DNA of 64,000 nt from Pelomonas sp. BJYL3 (GTDB taxonomy: Bacteria; Pseudomonadota; Gammaproteobacteria; Burkholderiales; Burkholderiaceae_C): positions 496,001 through 560,000 of the forward strand of contig NZ_JANZKX010000002.1 in assembly GCF_027257975.1 (NCBI RefSeq), written 5' to 3'. Within the stretch, counting starts at the first letter, position 1. Each line of letters begins with the position of its first letter. Positions 25,105-34,011 of this stretch are shown one piece after another. Under the pieces are notes generated by a model. The model searched no databases. It saw nothing but the letters and a program-made list of their open reading frames with translations, and was not told the DNA's origin. The position numbers and the translations under genes were made by a program.

Positions 25105-26142
25105 TCAGCGCAGGCTGAAGCCGTCCTGGACCAGGCTGCCGCGCAGGTCCTGCAGCAGGTGCGTCAGCGGGGACAGCTCCACGTAGCGCGTGCTGACCTT
25201 GATCGCATAGGCGAAGAGGCGGGGCAGGTCCTCGGCATAGCGGGGCTTGCCGTCGCGGTGCTTGAGGCGGCAGAAGATGCCCAGGATCTTCAGGTGGCGC
25301 TGCAGCCCGCACCACTCGATGCGGCGCCAGACCTCGCCGAAGTCGTCGCCAATGGGAATGCCGGCCCGCCGCGCCTGCTCCCAGTAGCGGATGGCCCAGT
25401 CCAGCTCGCGCTCCTCGTCCCAGGAGATGAAGGCGTCACGCAGCAGGGAGGCGATGTCATAGCAGGTCGGGCCGCGCACCATGTCCTGGAAGTCCAGGAT
25501 GCCGGGCAGGGGCTCGCAGACCATCAGGTTGCGCACCATGTAGTCGCGGTGCATGGCGACCATGGGCTGGTCCAGCATGTTGCGCACCAGGGCCTTGCAG
25601 CTCATTTCCCACCAGGCCTGCTGCTGTTCGGACCATTGGCGGCCGTGTTCCTTCTGCACGCACCAGTCGACGAAGATCTGCAGCTCGCGGCGCACGAAGG
25701 CCTCGTCGTAGGCGGGCAGGCTGCTCGCGTCGGCCCGCGACTGCCACTGCACCAGGGCGCCGATGGCGGCGCGCATCAGGCGGTCGGCCTCCTTGGGCTC
25801 GGCCTGCAGCAGGGCCTGCAGATAGGGCGTGTCCCCGAGGTCTTCCAGCAGCATGAAGCCCAGCTCGGTGGAGCTTGCCAGCACCTGAGGCGCGTGCAGG
25901 CCGGCCTGGCGCAGCTGCTCGCCCACCTGCAGGAAGGGGCGCAGGTCGTTGCTGGCAGGCGGGGCGTCCATCAGCACGAGCGGGCCCTGGGCCGCGTCCA
26001 GGCGCAGGTAGCGGCGGGTGCTGGCATCCTCGCTGGCCGGGCGCAGGGTGTCGGCGCGCAGGCCAAGGGCAGGGTCCAGGCCTTGCAGCCAGTGGTGCAG
26101 GACCTCGGCACGGGCGGGATCGGTCCAGGATACGTTGGACAT
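25105..26142 (-). CDS. amgK: AmgK-type N-acetylmuramate/N-acetylglucosamine anomeric kinase
   Basis: A 345-residue protein with the aminoglycoside-phosphotransferase fold. Kinase features are MLLEDLGDTPYL, the catalytic-loop MAMHRDYMVRNLMV and the metal-binding GILDFQDMVRGP. This pattern matches AmgK, which phosphorylates recycled MurNAc/GlcNAc at C1 in the cell-wall salvage route that bypasses de novo UDP-MurNAc synthesis. Divergence from lptD is the usual setting. The partner nucleotidyltransferase gene murU, normally next to amgK, is not adjacent here: a convergent LysR gene follows instead. The ATG at 26142 (MSNVSWTD) is favoured over a longer form. Confidence 0.87.
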   Translation of the reverse strand: MSNVSWTDPARAEVLHHWLQGLDPALGLRADTLRPASEDASTRRYLRLDAAQGPLVLMDAPPASNDLRPFLQVGEQLRQAGLHAPQVLASSTELGFMLLEDLGDTPYLQALLQAEPKEADRLMRAAIGALVQWQSRADASSLPAYDEAFVRRELQIFVDWCVQKEHGRQWSEQQQAWWEMSCKALVRNMLDQPMVAMHRDYMVRNLMVCEPLPGILDFQDMVRGPTCYDIASLLRDAFISWDEERELDWAIRYWEQARRAGIPIGDDFGEVWRRIEWCGLQRHLKILGIFCRLKHRDGKPRYAEDLPRLFAYAIKVSTRYVELSPLTHLLQDLRGSLVQDGFSLR

Positions 26143-26251
26143 GGGTGGTGGCTGGTCTGGGCGGCGCAGGCGGAGCCGCGGTCGAAGGGGGAGGCGGGCC
26201 GGCCATTCCCATCCCTGCCTGATGGCAGGGGGGCGCGTCGGCCGGCTCATG

Positions 26252-26257
26252 GATAAT
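26252..26257 (+). promoter_or_regulatory. candidate -10 element for lptD
   Basis: GATAAT is a near-consensus -10 in the amgK/lptD divergent region. It supports a start for lptD downstream of it rather than at the ATG that overlaps it (26249). Confidence 0.4.
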
Positions 26258-26335
26258 GAATTCTACAAACCGCCGTCATGGCGAGCGCCGGCCTGCCCAG
26301 CAGGCTGCCACTCCACTTCGATCGATGCCGTCGCC

Positions 26336-28777
26336 GTGCTGCGTCCCGCTCCCGTCCTGCCACCCCCGCTGACCTCCCTGCGCTCCCTGCTTGCTCTGAC
26401 GCCCCTGGCGCTGGCAGCCATGAGCGTGGGCGCCCAGACCCTGGACCCCGAGGCCATCCCGCCGCGACTGAAGCCGGCCCGCAGCCTGGACACGGCCCGC
26501 GCGGGCAATGCCGAGCAGAAGCCGGCCCTGGTGCTGGAGGCCGAATCCCTGAAGAGCCAGGTCGATGCCCAGACCCTCGCCCAGGGTCAGGTCCGCCTGC
26601 GCTACGGCGACCTGCTGCTGCGCGCGGACCAGATCAGCTATGACCAGGCGAAGGATCTCGCCCGGGCCGAAGGCTCGGTGGAGGTCAGCCGCAACGGCAC
26701 CGTGGTGCGCGGGCCGAGCCTGCAGCTCTACCTGGAAAAGTTCGAGGGCGAATTCGTCTCGCCCCAGTACAGCTTCGCGCTGACGGGCGGCAGCGGCCGC
26801 GCCCAGCGCCTGCGCTTCATCGACGCCTCGCATGTGGAGGCGCAAGGGGCGACCTACTCCAGCTGCCCCGTCGAAGAAGGCAGCGGCCGGCCCGCCTGGC
26901 AGCTCACCACCCGGCAGCTGCGCATGAACTTCGACGCCAACGAGGGCGTGGCCGAGGACGCCGTGCTGCGCTTCTACGGCGTGCCCATCCTGGCCGCGCC
27001 CGCCCTGAGCTTCCCGCTGGGCGAGGGGCGCAAATCGGGCTGGCTGCCGCCCAATATGGGCCTGGACAACCGCAGCGGCTTCGAGCTGGGCCTGCCCTAC
27101 TACTGGAACATCGCGCCGCAGCGCGACGCCACCCTCACGCCCTTCTTCATGACCCGCCGTGGCGCGGGCCTGGACAGCGAGTTCCGCTACCTCGAGCCCG
27201 GCCATGCAGGCCAGCTGAACCTGGCCTTGCTGCCGCGCGACCGCATCATCGACCGCAGCCGCTGGGACCTGCGCCTGAGCCACGATGGCGAGCTGATGGA
27301 CGACTGGCGCTACCGCTGGCGCCTGGAGCGGGTGTCCGACGACGAATACTGGAAGGACATGCCGCGGCGCCTGCAGAACGTGCCGCAGCGCCTGCTGCCG
27401 GCCGATTTCAGCCTCAGCCGCCTGCGCAGCTACGGCTGGGGCGAGATGCAGACCTACGCCCGCATGCAGCGCTGGCAGGCCTTGCAGGGCCTGGACGTGG
27501 CCGCGCAGTTCGAGACGCCCTACCAGCGTTCGCCCCAGGTCGGCCTGCGCCTCAACACCCAGGCCGACGACCTGGTGCTGGCCGGCTTCCGCCCCTGGGG
27601 GCGCCGCGCCCGCCTGGAGGGCGGCCTGGAGCTGGAATACAACCGCTTCGACCTGACCACCTCGAGGCAGCTGCTGGATCCGTCGGATCCGCTGGGCAAG
27701 AAGCTGCTGCCCGTGCCCAACACCGGCGAGCGCGTGCACATGCTGGGCCACGTCAGCCTGCCCATGGGCGGCGCCGCATGGTGGCTGGTGCCCAAGGTCT
27801 CGCTCAATGCCGCGCGCTACCGCCTGGACCAGCCCGTGGCCGACGGCCGCACCAGCCTGGGCCGCAGCATCCCGACCTTCAGCCTGGACCACGGCTGGGT
27901 CTTCGAGCGCAACACGACCCTGTTCGACCGCGCCATGCAGCAGAGCCTGGAGCCCCGCCTGCTGTACGTGCGCACGCCCTATCGCCAGCAGGACCTCTTC
28001 CCGCGCTTCGACAGCGCGGCCAAGGACTTCAACGCCGACTCCATCTACGCCGAGAACCAGTTCTCCGGCGTGGACCGGGTGTCCGACGCGCATTCGCTGA
28101 CCGCCGGCGTGACCTCGCGCTGGCTGGACGCCGCCCAGGGCGAGGAGATGCTGCGCCTGGGCCTGGTGCAGCGCTTCCTCTTCGCCGACCAGCGCGTCAC
28201 GCCGGACGACAAGCCGGTGTCGCAGCGGGTCTCGGATGTCCTGCTGGTGGGCGCCGCCCACCTGGACCGCCGCTGGTGGATGGACGGCGCCCTGCAGTAC
28301 AGCCCCGAGGCCGGCCGGACCATGCGCTCGGTGCTGCGGGCCCGCTATGCGCCCGGTCCTTTCCGCACGGTCAGCGTCGCCTACCGCCTGGCCCGCGAGC
28401 AGAGTGAGCAGGTGGAGCTGGCCTGGCAATGGCCGCTGTTCGGCGCCGCCGAGCGCCCGCAGCGCCGCAGCAGTGCCGGCAGCTGCAGCGGTGCCTGGTA
28501 CAGCGCAGGCCGCATCCAGTACAGCATGCGCGACCGGCGCCTCACCGATTCGGTGGTGGGTTTCGAGTACGACGCCGGCTGCTGGGTGCTGCGCGTGGGT
28601 GCCGAGCGCCTCTCCGCCGGCCGCGCCGAAACCAACACGCGCCTGCTGCTGCAGATCGAGCTGGTGGGCCTCTCCCAGCTCGGTTCCAATGCGCTCAGGG
28701 TCTTGAAGGACAATATCCCCGGTTACCGTCAGCTGAGCTCAGACCGCTCGGCAAGCTCTCATGGCATCTATGACTGA
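26336..28777 (+). CDS. lptD: LPS-assembly outer-membrane protein LptD
   Basis: An outer-membrane beta-barrel that inserts LPS together with LptE. From the GTG at 26336 the product is 813 residues with a believable signal peptide (LRSLLALTPLALAAMSVGA, cut before Gln). An ATG at 26249 is in frame, but would place the hydrophobic core near residue 50. The N-terminal OstA-like domain (SQVDAQTLAQGQVRLRYGD) precedes the barrel, which keeps the family blocks LPYYWNIAPQRDATLTPF and EFRYLEPGHAGQLN. Cysteines near the start and end of the mature protein could form the essential disulphides. surA overlaps its 3' end. Confidence 0.93.
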   Translation: MLRPAPVLPPPLTSLRSLLALTPLALAAMSVGAQTLDPEAIPPRLKPARSLDTARAGNAEQKPALVLEAESLKSQVDAQTLAQGQVRLRYGDLLLRADQISYDQAKDLARAEGSVEVSRNGTVVRGPSLQLYLEKFEGEFVSPQYSFALTGGSGRAQRLRFIDASHVEAQGATYSSCPVEEGSGRPAWQLTTRQLRMNFDANEGVAEDAVLRFYGVPILAAPALSFPLGEGRKSGWLPPNMGLDNRSGFELGLPYYWNIAPQRDATLTPFFMTRRGAGLDSEFRYLEPGHAGQLNLALLPRDRIIDRSRWDLRLSHDGELMDDWRYRWRLERVSDDEYWKDMPRRLQNVPQRLLPADFSLSRLRSYGWGEMQTYARMQRWQALQGLDVAAQFETPYQRSPQVGLRLNTQADDLVLAGFRPWGRRARLEGGLELEYNRFDLTTSRQLLDPSDPLGKKLLPVPNTGERVHMLGHVSLPMGGAAWWLVPKVSLNAARYRLDQPVADGRTSLGRSIPTFSLDHGWVFERNTTLFDRAMQQSLEPRLLYVRTPYRQQDLFPRFDSAAKDFNADSIYAENQFSGVDRVSDAHSLTAGVTSRWLDAAQGEEMLRLGLVQRFLFADQRVTPDDKPVSQRVSDVLLVGAAHLDRRWWMDGALQYSPEAGRTMRSVLRARYAPGPFRTVSVAYRLAREQSEQVELAWQWPLFGAAERPQRRSSAGSCSGAWYSAGRIQYSMRDRRLTDSVVGFEYDAGCWVLRVGAERLSAGRAETNTRLLLQIELVGLSQLGSNALRVLKDNIPGYRQLSSDRSASSHGIYD

Positions 28778-30098
28778 TCTGTCCCTACGCTCCCTTCTTG
28801 TCGCCGGCATATGCGCCAGCCTGTACGCCAGTGTGGTGCCCCAGGCCTCGGCCCAGACCGGCGCCAGCCGCATCAAGCCCGGGGACCATATCGCCGTGGT
28901 GGTGAACCAGGATGTCGTGGCGGCCAGCGAGATCACGCTGCGGGCCGAGCGCTCGCGCGCGGAGGCCCGCCGCCGCGGCGAGGCCAATCCCAATATGGAC
29001 GAGCTGCGCAAGGCCGCGATGGAGGCGCTGATCGAGGAGCGTGCCATGGTGACCCTGGCTCGCGAGACCGGCCAGCGCGTCGAGGACCCCGAGCTGGATC
29101 GCGTGGTGGCCAATGTGGCCACGCAGAACAAGCTGACCATGGCCGAGCTGAAGGAACGCCTGAAGGCCGACGGCATGGACTTCAGGACCTTCCGCGAGAA
29201 CCTGCGCGACCAGATGCTCATGGAGCGGGTTCGCGAGCGTGAAGTGCAGAAGCGCATCAACATCACCGACGGCGACATCGACCGCTACCTGGACGAGCGC
29301 CAGGCCAAGGCGGACAGCAACCCGCAGCTGAACATTGCCCAGGTCCTGATCCCCATTCCCGAGAAGGGCACGGAGGCCCAGGTGGCCGAGCGCAAGGCCC
29401 GTGCCGAGACGGCCCTGGCCCGCGTCAAGGCGGGCGAGGACTTCGCCAAGATCGCGCGCGAGTTCTCCGAGGATGCCAACAAGGACCGGGGCGGCGAAGT
29501 GGGCCTGCGCCAGGCGGAACGCCTCCCGGACGTCTTCGTCGACGCCGTGCGTGAGCTCAAGCCGGGCCAGGTCAATCCCCGCCTGATCCGCTCCGAGGTG
29601 GGCTTCCACATCATCAAGCTGCTGGCCCGCGAGGCCGCTGCCAATCCCAACGTCATCACCCAGACCCATTCCCGCCACGTGCTGCTGCGCCCCTCGCAGC
29701 AGCTGACGGCCGAGGTGGCCGCGCGCCGCCTGCTGGAGTTCAAGCGGGCCATCGAGGCCGGTCAGGTGAGCTTCGAGCAGGTGGCCCGGGACAATTCCGA
29801 GGACGGCAGCGCGCCCAATGGCGGTGATCTGGGCTGGGTCGGGCCGGGCACCTTCGTGCCCGAGTTCGAGGAAGCCATGAACGCCCTGCCGCTCAATGGC
29901 ATCTCCGGTCCTGTGGTGTCCCGCTTCGGGGTGCACATGATCCAGGTGCTGGAGCGTCGCCAGGTCGAGCTGGAGCCCAAGCAGTTGCGTGAGCAGGCCA
30001 AGGTGGCCCTGCGGGAGCGCCGCTACGAGGACGCCTACAAGGACTGGCTGAAGGAGTTGCGCGCCAACGCCTTCATCGAGATGCGCGAGTGGCAGTGA
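28761..30098 (+). CDS. surA: periplasmic peptidyl-prolyl isomerase/chaperone SurA
   Basis: A 445-residue periplasmic chaperone for outer-membrane proteins. It has a signal peptide ([21 protein letters not shown]), an N-terminal chaperone domain (ending about residue 180), and two parvulin domains: the first contains [17 protein letters not shown] and the second [17 protein letters not shown]. The start at 28761 overlaps the last 17 bases of lptD; an ATG at 28770 is equally possible. The overlap implies translational coupling, sensible because SurA assists LptD folding. rsmA follows after 13 nt; pdxA, which separates them in E. coli, is absent. Confidence 0.95.
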   Translation: MASMTDLSLRSLLVAGICASLYASVVPQASAQTGASRIKPGDHIAVVVNQDVVAASEITLRAERSRAEARRRGEANPNMDELRKAAMEALIEERAMVTLARETGQRVEDPELDRVVANVATQNKLTMAELKERLKADGMDFRTFRENLRDQMLMERVREREVQKRINITDGDIDRYLDERQAKADSNPQLNIAQVLIPIPEKGTEAQVAERKARAETALARVKAGEDFAKIAREFSEDANKDRGGEVGLRQAERLPDVFVDAVRELKPGQVNPRLIRSEVGFHIIKLLAREAAANPNVITQTHSRHVLLRPSQQLTAEVAARRLLEFKRAIEAGQVSFEQVARDNSEDGSAPNGGDLGWVGPGTFVPEFEEAMNALPLNGISGPVVSRFGVHMIQVLERRQVELEPKQLREQAKVALRERRYEDAYKDWLKELRANAFIEMREWQ

Positions 30099-30111
30099 GC
30101 GAAGGCGCCTG

Positions 30112-30873
30112 ATGCAGCACGTCGCCCGCAAGCGTTTCGGCCAGCACTTCCTGACCGATGGCGCGATGATCGAGTCCATCATCGACGCCATCGCGCCGGA
30201 GCCCGGTGATGCCATGGTGGAGATCGGCCCCGGCCTGGGTGCCATGACCCTGCCGCTGCTGGCCCGCATCCAGCCGCTGACCGTCATCGAGCTGGACCGC
30301 GACCTCGCCGCCCGCCTGCGCAAGCGGGGCGACCTGGAGGTGATCGAGTCCGATGTGCTGAAGGTGGACTTCGCGGCCATCGCCGCGTCCAAGGGGAAGA
30401 AGCTGCGCGTGGTGGGCAACCTGCCCTACAACATCTCGACGCCCATCCTCTTCCACCTGCTGGGCTTCGTGGACCATGTCGTCGACCACCACTTCATGCT
30501 GCAGAAGGAAGTCGTGGACCGCATGGCGGCCTCGCCGGGCAGCAAGGACTACGGCCGGCTGTCGGTGATGCTGCAGTGGCGCTATGACATCGAGTCGGTG
30601 CTGGACGTGCCGCCCGAGTGCTTCGACCCGCCCCCGCGCGTGGACTCCGCCATCGTCCGCATGATCCCGTTGGCCCAGCCGCCGGTGCTGGACTCGACCC
30701 TGCTCGAGCAGATGGTCGCCGCCGCCTTCTCCCAGCGCCGCAAGCTCCTGCGCCACAGCCTGGGCGTCTGGCTCGCCCAGCGCGGCTTCCAGGGCCATTT
30801 CGACCTCCAGCGCCGCGCCGAGGAAGTCCCCGTCCACGAGTTCGTGGCCCTCGCGCAGCAGCTCCAGAAATGA
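30112..30873 (+). CDS. rsmA: 16S rRNA dimethyladenosine transferase RsmA (KsgA)
   Basis: A 253-residue SAM-dependent methyltransferase that dimethylates two adjacent adenosines near the 3' end of 16S rRNA during small-subunit maturation. Motifs: RFGQHFLTD at the N terminus, the SAM motif [11 protein letters not shown], acidic end ELDRDLA, and the adenine-methyltransferase catalytic motif [12 protein letters not shown]. The length is typical. It is the last gene of the lptD-surA-rsmA operon and is closed by an intrinsic terminator immediately after its stop. Confidence 0.96.
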   Translation: MQHVARKRFGQHFLTDGAMIESIIDAIAPEPGDAMVEIGPGLGAMTLPLLARIQPLTVIELDRDLAARLRKRGDLEVIESDVLKVDFAAIAASKGKKLRVVGNLPYNISTPILFHLLGFVDHVVDHHFMLQKEVVDRMAASPGSKDYGRLSVMLQWRYDIESVLDVPPECFDPPPRVDSAIVRMIPLAQPPVLDSTLLEQMVAAAFSQRRKLLRHSLGVWLAQRGFQGHFDLQRRAEEVPVHEFVALAQQLQK

Positions 30874-30875
30874 CC

Positions 30876-30899
30876 AAGCCCGCCATGAGCGGGCTTTTC
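30876..30899 (+). terminator. intrinsic terminator after rsmA
   Basis: An 8-bp stem (AAGCCCGC at 30876-30883 with 30889-30896), CATGA loop, then TTCC. Confidence 0.8.
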
Positions 30900-31121
30900 C
30901 TTGACCACGTCGTCGTTCGTGCGTGACGACGGGTTCGGGCAGGGTGCCGTCGTTCTGTTCTGGCGTGTCCACTGGCAGCAAGCGACCCATCAACGACATT
31001 GATCGTCCTGATCTCCTCGCCCCGAAGCAGCCGGTCACCGCTGCCACGATCTCACTGCCGCAGACGTCCGTCCTGCCGGGCCTAGTTCTGGTCTTCAGGC
31101 TTTGGGAAGCGTTTGAGTTCC

Positions 31122-31343
31122 CTATGCGCGCGCACGCGCGGCCACATGGCGTGCTTGAGAGGCTACCTCGGCCGTCTTCGACGTGTAGCCCGTGGCCGTC
31201 GAACTGCGCCTGAGCTCCCGGCTCGCGCTGCCCGCACTGCGCCCGAGCACCTGCCTGATCTGCCGCAGGCTCTATCGCTGTTGCCGCAGCGCCGGCGGCG
31301 TCACTCGCTCTTCGGCCAGCATCTGCTGAAATCGTCTCGTCAT
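31122..31343 (-). pseudogene. degenerate IS30-family transposase N-terminal fragment
   Basis: Reading leftward from 31343 gives MTRRFQQMLAEERV, an in-frame TAG at codon 24, then SLRQIRQVLGRS, SRELRRSSTATGYTSKTA and a TAG at codon 74. The combination of a LRQIA-like HTH, GRS-x-S-x-SRELRRN and GY-x-KTA is typical of the IS30 transposase N terminus. The catalytic DDE part is missing. The remnant lies at the left side of the low-GC island, just beyond the rsmA terminator. I could not identify both inverted repeats. The rest of the 570-nt gap to the next gene holds no other gene I can support. Confidence 0.6.
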
Positions 31344-31469
31344 CTCCACACCTTACCGGACGGCGAGGTATTGCATTCCGGGATTGAAACCGCCCGGCGT
31401 TTGCCGCTCAGTGTTTGGAAGTAAATTCCATCGTGGCAACACAAATAAGGTAGCTCTGGGGGAACAAGC

Positions 31470-32717
31470 TTGGACCTGGCAAGAATCTATGAAACAGCTG
31501 TGGGAAGCGGCTTGGCACGAGAGATGGCTCGCATCGAAGAGGAGCGCTCATCGTGGCGCAATGCTTTGATCGACAGCAATCTGATCGGCAAACAGGTGCG
31601 GGAGCTGGCTGGAAACACGATCTATGCCCAGATGGCCAAGGACCTCAAAGCCTTGCAGTCGCCAGCGATTTCGATTGCCAAGCAGTATGAAGACCTCTTG
31701 AGTTCCAACTCTGCCATTGGGTCTGCATACAAAGCTTGGCAAGAATCTGAGCGTGCCCAGCTGGAAAAGATGCGAAAGATGTTCGACCCCATGGCCGACA
31801 TTCGCAAGAGTGTTCTGGGGGACGCCACCACCCAGCAACTCGTCAAGGAGCTCACTGACGGTAGCTCCATGCGAAGCCAGATGAAGGCGATTACAGATCA
31901 GGCCTTGGGCATCGGATCGGTTGCCAAGATGCTGGCCCAACAAGCCGAGGACTCACGAGCGCAGACCAAGAAGCTGCTTGAAGGATTGGGAGTGGGGAGC
32001 AGCATTCAGAGCTACCTCAAAGACTTCGAGCACATCAACAAGCAGTGGAAGGTGCCCAACGAGGTGCTCGGCCTCATGGGACCGGTCAAAGAGCTGCAAG
32101 AACAGCTCGGACTTGGCAAGGTCGCGTTGCCCACCATCGATTGGGGCTCCGCTGCGGCCTTGGCACGGGCGATGGGACCGGAGGGCATTCAAGAGCAGCT
32201 GGCATTGCTGGGCATAGAGCCAGATGGCTCTATGAACCCAAAGGCGGGTCTGCCAGAGAAGGGCATCCTCAGCAAGAAGCAAACCGATGTCATCACACTG
32301 ATCAGCTTCCTTCTGATCTTCGTAATCTTCTTCTACCAGGAGTACAACAGCTCGTTGCAGCAGGCCAAAACGGAAGCATTCCAAGCGCAGACCGCCGTGA
32401 TGTTGCAGGTGCAGGCCAAGCAGATTCAGAACCTTACGACCCTTATCGAAAAGACCTTGGTGCAAGCGGCACAGGAGCCAGAGGAGCGCCTAGTTGTGCG
32501 CGATCGCATTGCCACGGTTCGGTCAAAGCCAGAGCATGGATCGGCCATAGAAGGCCAGCTCATGCCCAACGAGGTGGTGCGTGAGACTGATAAGGACGGC
32601 AAGTGGGTGGAGATCGAGTACTACCACTGGCTGCACGAGGAGTACCGAACGGGATGGGTCTTGAAGAAGTATCTGGAACGAGTGCCTGCGAACTATGCGA
32701 AGGCCCGTCGGCAGTAG
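31470..32717 (+). CDS. orphan membrane protein with C-terminal SH3b domain
   Basis: A 415-residue protein of unknown function. Residues 1-270 are helical, soluble-looking and rich in charged and Gln residues. A single membrane helix at about 274-290 (VITLISFLLIFVIFFY) is followed by a short coiled coil (295-335) and a bacterial SH3-like domain at about 341-404 (DRIATVRSKPEHGSAI to GWVLKKYLERV). By topology the SH3b part may be periplasmic and could bind cell wall, or the reverse. The likely start is the TTG at 31470 after a GGGGGA ribosome site; an in-frame ATG is at 31524. G+C is near 50%, far below its surroundings, so it was probably acquired. Confidence 0.75.
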   Translation: MDLARIYETAVGSGLAREMARIEEERSSWRNALIDSNLIGKQVRELAGNTIYAQMAKDLKALQSPAISIAKQYEDLLSSNSAIGSAYKAWQESERAQLEKMRKMFDPMADIRKSVLGDATTQQLVKELTDGSSMRSQMKAITDQALGIGSVAKMLAQQAEDSRAQTKKLLEGLGVGSSIQSYLKDFEHINKQWKVPNEVLGLMGPVKELQEQLGLGKVALPTIDWGSAAALARAMGPEGIQEQLALLGIEPDGSMNPKAGLPEKGILSKKQTDVITLISFLLIFVIFFYQEYNSSLQQAKTEAFQAQTAVMLQVQAKQIQNLTTLIEKTLVQAAQEPEERLVVRDRIATVRSKPEHGSAIEGQLMPNEVVRETDKDGKWVEIEYYHWLHEEYRTGWVLKKYLERVPANYAKARRQ

Positions 32718-32836
32718 ATGCTAGAAGGTGGCCTGTGCGCAGTAAGGCGGCGGCCCAGATGAGATGCAGAGATGCCCGGAAGCGGCCGGTGAGGAGCGAC
32801 GGCTTTTGGCCGAACGGCGACGCAAGAGCGGCGCCG

Positions 32837-33520
32837 TCACCAGGCGAGGTCAAACGGCAGCGCTTCAGGGCCAAACAGGAAGTGCAACACTCTTCGTCGG
32901 CTTGTGCCTGACGACTTTGAGGAAGCATGCAGAACCAAGGGGCGCATGACCAGTGCGTCGCCACGCTCCGCGGGCACGACGAAGCCTTGTGTCCGTCCCA
33001 AGATCGCAGCGCGGCCGGGATCGACACGACCAAGCTCATGCGACGCTGGGACGAGTCGGAGAGGCCCATCCTCCTCGGAGCAGCGATCGATGTGAACGCG
33101 AACTGCGAGGAGTTGCCGAAGGACCGTGTCCGGCGGCTGTACAAACACCGCGCCTTCTTTTTCACTCCAGCCCGACAACGCCGGGTGACTCACTCGACGC
33201 GCAACGGGGATGCTCAGGTCCTGGTGAATCGGCACCAGCCAATTCTTTTCAGCAGACTTCTCAAAGAACGTGCACTGAACTGCCCGAACATCGGCCGGCA
33301 GGTACCTGCGAATCTCAGCATGAATCATTACCTTGTGCGCGAGATCAGCACACCAGTTTTCCTCCAACAACCGCCTCGAACCGACGCCTCGCGATTCGGC
33401 CAATGAAAGAGCTTGGGCTACGTCATTGCACTCTGCTTCGCTCAAAAGCATCGGAACAAGGGTAAATCCATCAACGTCGAGCTGCATTTCAGGGCCAGGA
33501 AGTTGATGTCCCGGAAGCAT
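32837..33520 (-). CDS. phytanoyl-CoA dioxygenase-family protein
   Basis: A 227-residue Fe(II)/2-oxoglutarate oxygenase of the PhyH family. The facial triad is His99-x-Asp101 (VPIHQDLSIP) and His198 (PLVLHASSKSS); Arg210 or its neighbours (SRRRVLHF) would bind 2-oxoglutarate. The double-stranded beta-helix blocks LLAVRVHIDRCSEEDGPL and LVPASHELG are present. The substrate is unknown; small PhyH proteins hydroxylate varied metabolites. The start is uncertain: ATG at 33520, ATG at 33487 or an upstream GTG at 33571; none has a strong ribosome site. It converges with the SH3b gene and lies in the accessory island. Confidence 0.78.
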   Translation of the reverse strand: MLPGHQLPGPEMQLDVDGFTLVPMLLSEAECNDVAQALSLAESRGVGSRRLLEENWCADLAHKVMIHAEIRRYLPADVRAVQCTFFEKSAEKNWLVPIHQDLSIPVARRVSHPALSGWSEKEGAVFVQPPDTVLRQLLAVRVHIDRCSEEDGPLRLVPASHELGRVDPGRAAILGRTQGFVVPAERGDALVMRPLVLHASSKSSGTSRRRVLHFLFGPEALPFDLAW

Positions 33521-33604
33521 AGCGAACTGCTGTGTCGAATTGCTTAGAAGCTGGCGGTCGCGGCCGGCCACTCCTGGCCGAGAGCAGACGAATCAGCCGG
33601 GCAT

Positions 33605-33635
33605 GACTGCCAGCGGCAGCCGCTGCTGAGCAGTC
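33605..33635. other. nested hairpin in the gap upstream of the dioxygenase gene
   Basis: GACTGC (33605-33610) pairs with GCAGTC (33630-33635) around an inner CAGCGG/CCGCTG stem. It has no T run. The surrounding 33572-33704 holds no gene I can support. Confidence 0.4.
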
Positions 33636-33704
33636 CTTCATGCCGCCGCCTTTTGGGCCGAGCGGGGTGCCCAGTGCCCCCATGTGCACGACCCTAGAAA
33701 CAAA

Positions 33705-33734
33705 GAAGCCCACCGGTACAACCCGGTGGGCTTC
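33705..33734 (-). terminator. intrinsic terminator on the minus strand
   Basis: A 12-bp perfect stem (33723-33734 with 33705-33716, GAAGCCCACCGG type) followed on the minus strand by TTTG and further T-rich sequence. It follows the three-hairpin element and the small ORF at 33823-34011. Confidence 0.75.
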
Positions 33735-33740
33735 GCCCCC

Positions 33741-33822
33741 AGCGAATACCGCTGATCCGGCTTTGCCGGGCAGTCGGTATTGCCCCCTTGAGGGGGCGGC
33801 CGTCAGGCCGTAGGGGGTGGTC
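33741..33822 (-). repeat. three-hairpin downstream element, copy A
   Basis: On the minus strand, beginning right after the stop of the small ORF, come CCACCCCCTA, a GGCC/GGCC hairpin (33806-33809 with 33798-33801), a GCCCCC-TCAA-GGGGGC hairpin (33782-33797) and a long stem: CGGTAT/ATACCG (33775-33780, 33746-33751) enclosing CAG/CTG and CCGGC/GCCGG helices. The architecture and several sequence blocks match the element after fur (57051-57126). Confidence 0.75.
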
Positions 33823-34011
33823 TCATGCCGCGCTGAGCCACATGGCAGTGTCAAAGGCACTGCTCATCATCGGCATGTTCATGCCGAAATTGGCATTCGC
33901 AGCAGCCTTGCTGCTCTTCGTTGCAGGCTTCTCAGCAACCGGGGCCACCTCAGCAGCCCGCTCCCATGACCCGTTTTCTTGGGAGCGGGCTACTGAAAAG
34001 AATAGAAACAC
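33823..34011 (-). pseudogene. small ORF or 3' remnant of a gene
   Basis: The frame ends AEVAPVAEKPATKSSKAAAN, then FGMNMPMMSSAFDTAMWLSA and a TGA at 33823. The Lys/Ala/Pro-rich tail has normal amino-acid make-up and its own 3' element and terminator, so it looks like the true end of a protein, reminiscent of phasin tails (weak). The upstream part of the frame runs into the hairpin and the 3' end of the barstar gene and has no start signal. I read it as the 3' remnant of a gene cut off when the RNase/barstar module arrived; a real small protein is possible. Confidence 0.3.
33955..33991 (-). terminator. strong hairpin at the barstar stop codon
   Basis: A 12-bp perfect stem (33980-33991 with 33955-33966, AGCCCGCTCCCA type) begins within the barstar stop region. 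It lacks a T tract, so it may stabilise the 3' end or mark an insertion edge rather than terminate on its own. Confidence 0.5.

Noticed and set aside
32927-33406. Plus-strand frames opposite the PhyH gene
   Set aside because: The minus strand carries an intact PhyH facial triad; the plus frames show no family features.
33605-33635. Nested hairpin as a terminator
   Set aside because: There is no T run on either strand and no gene end close to it; it is listed only as a structure.
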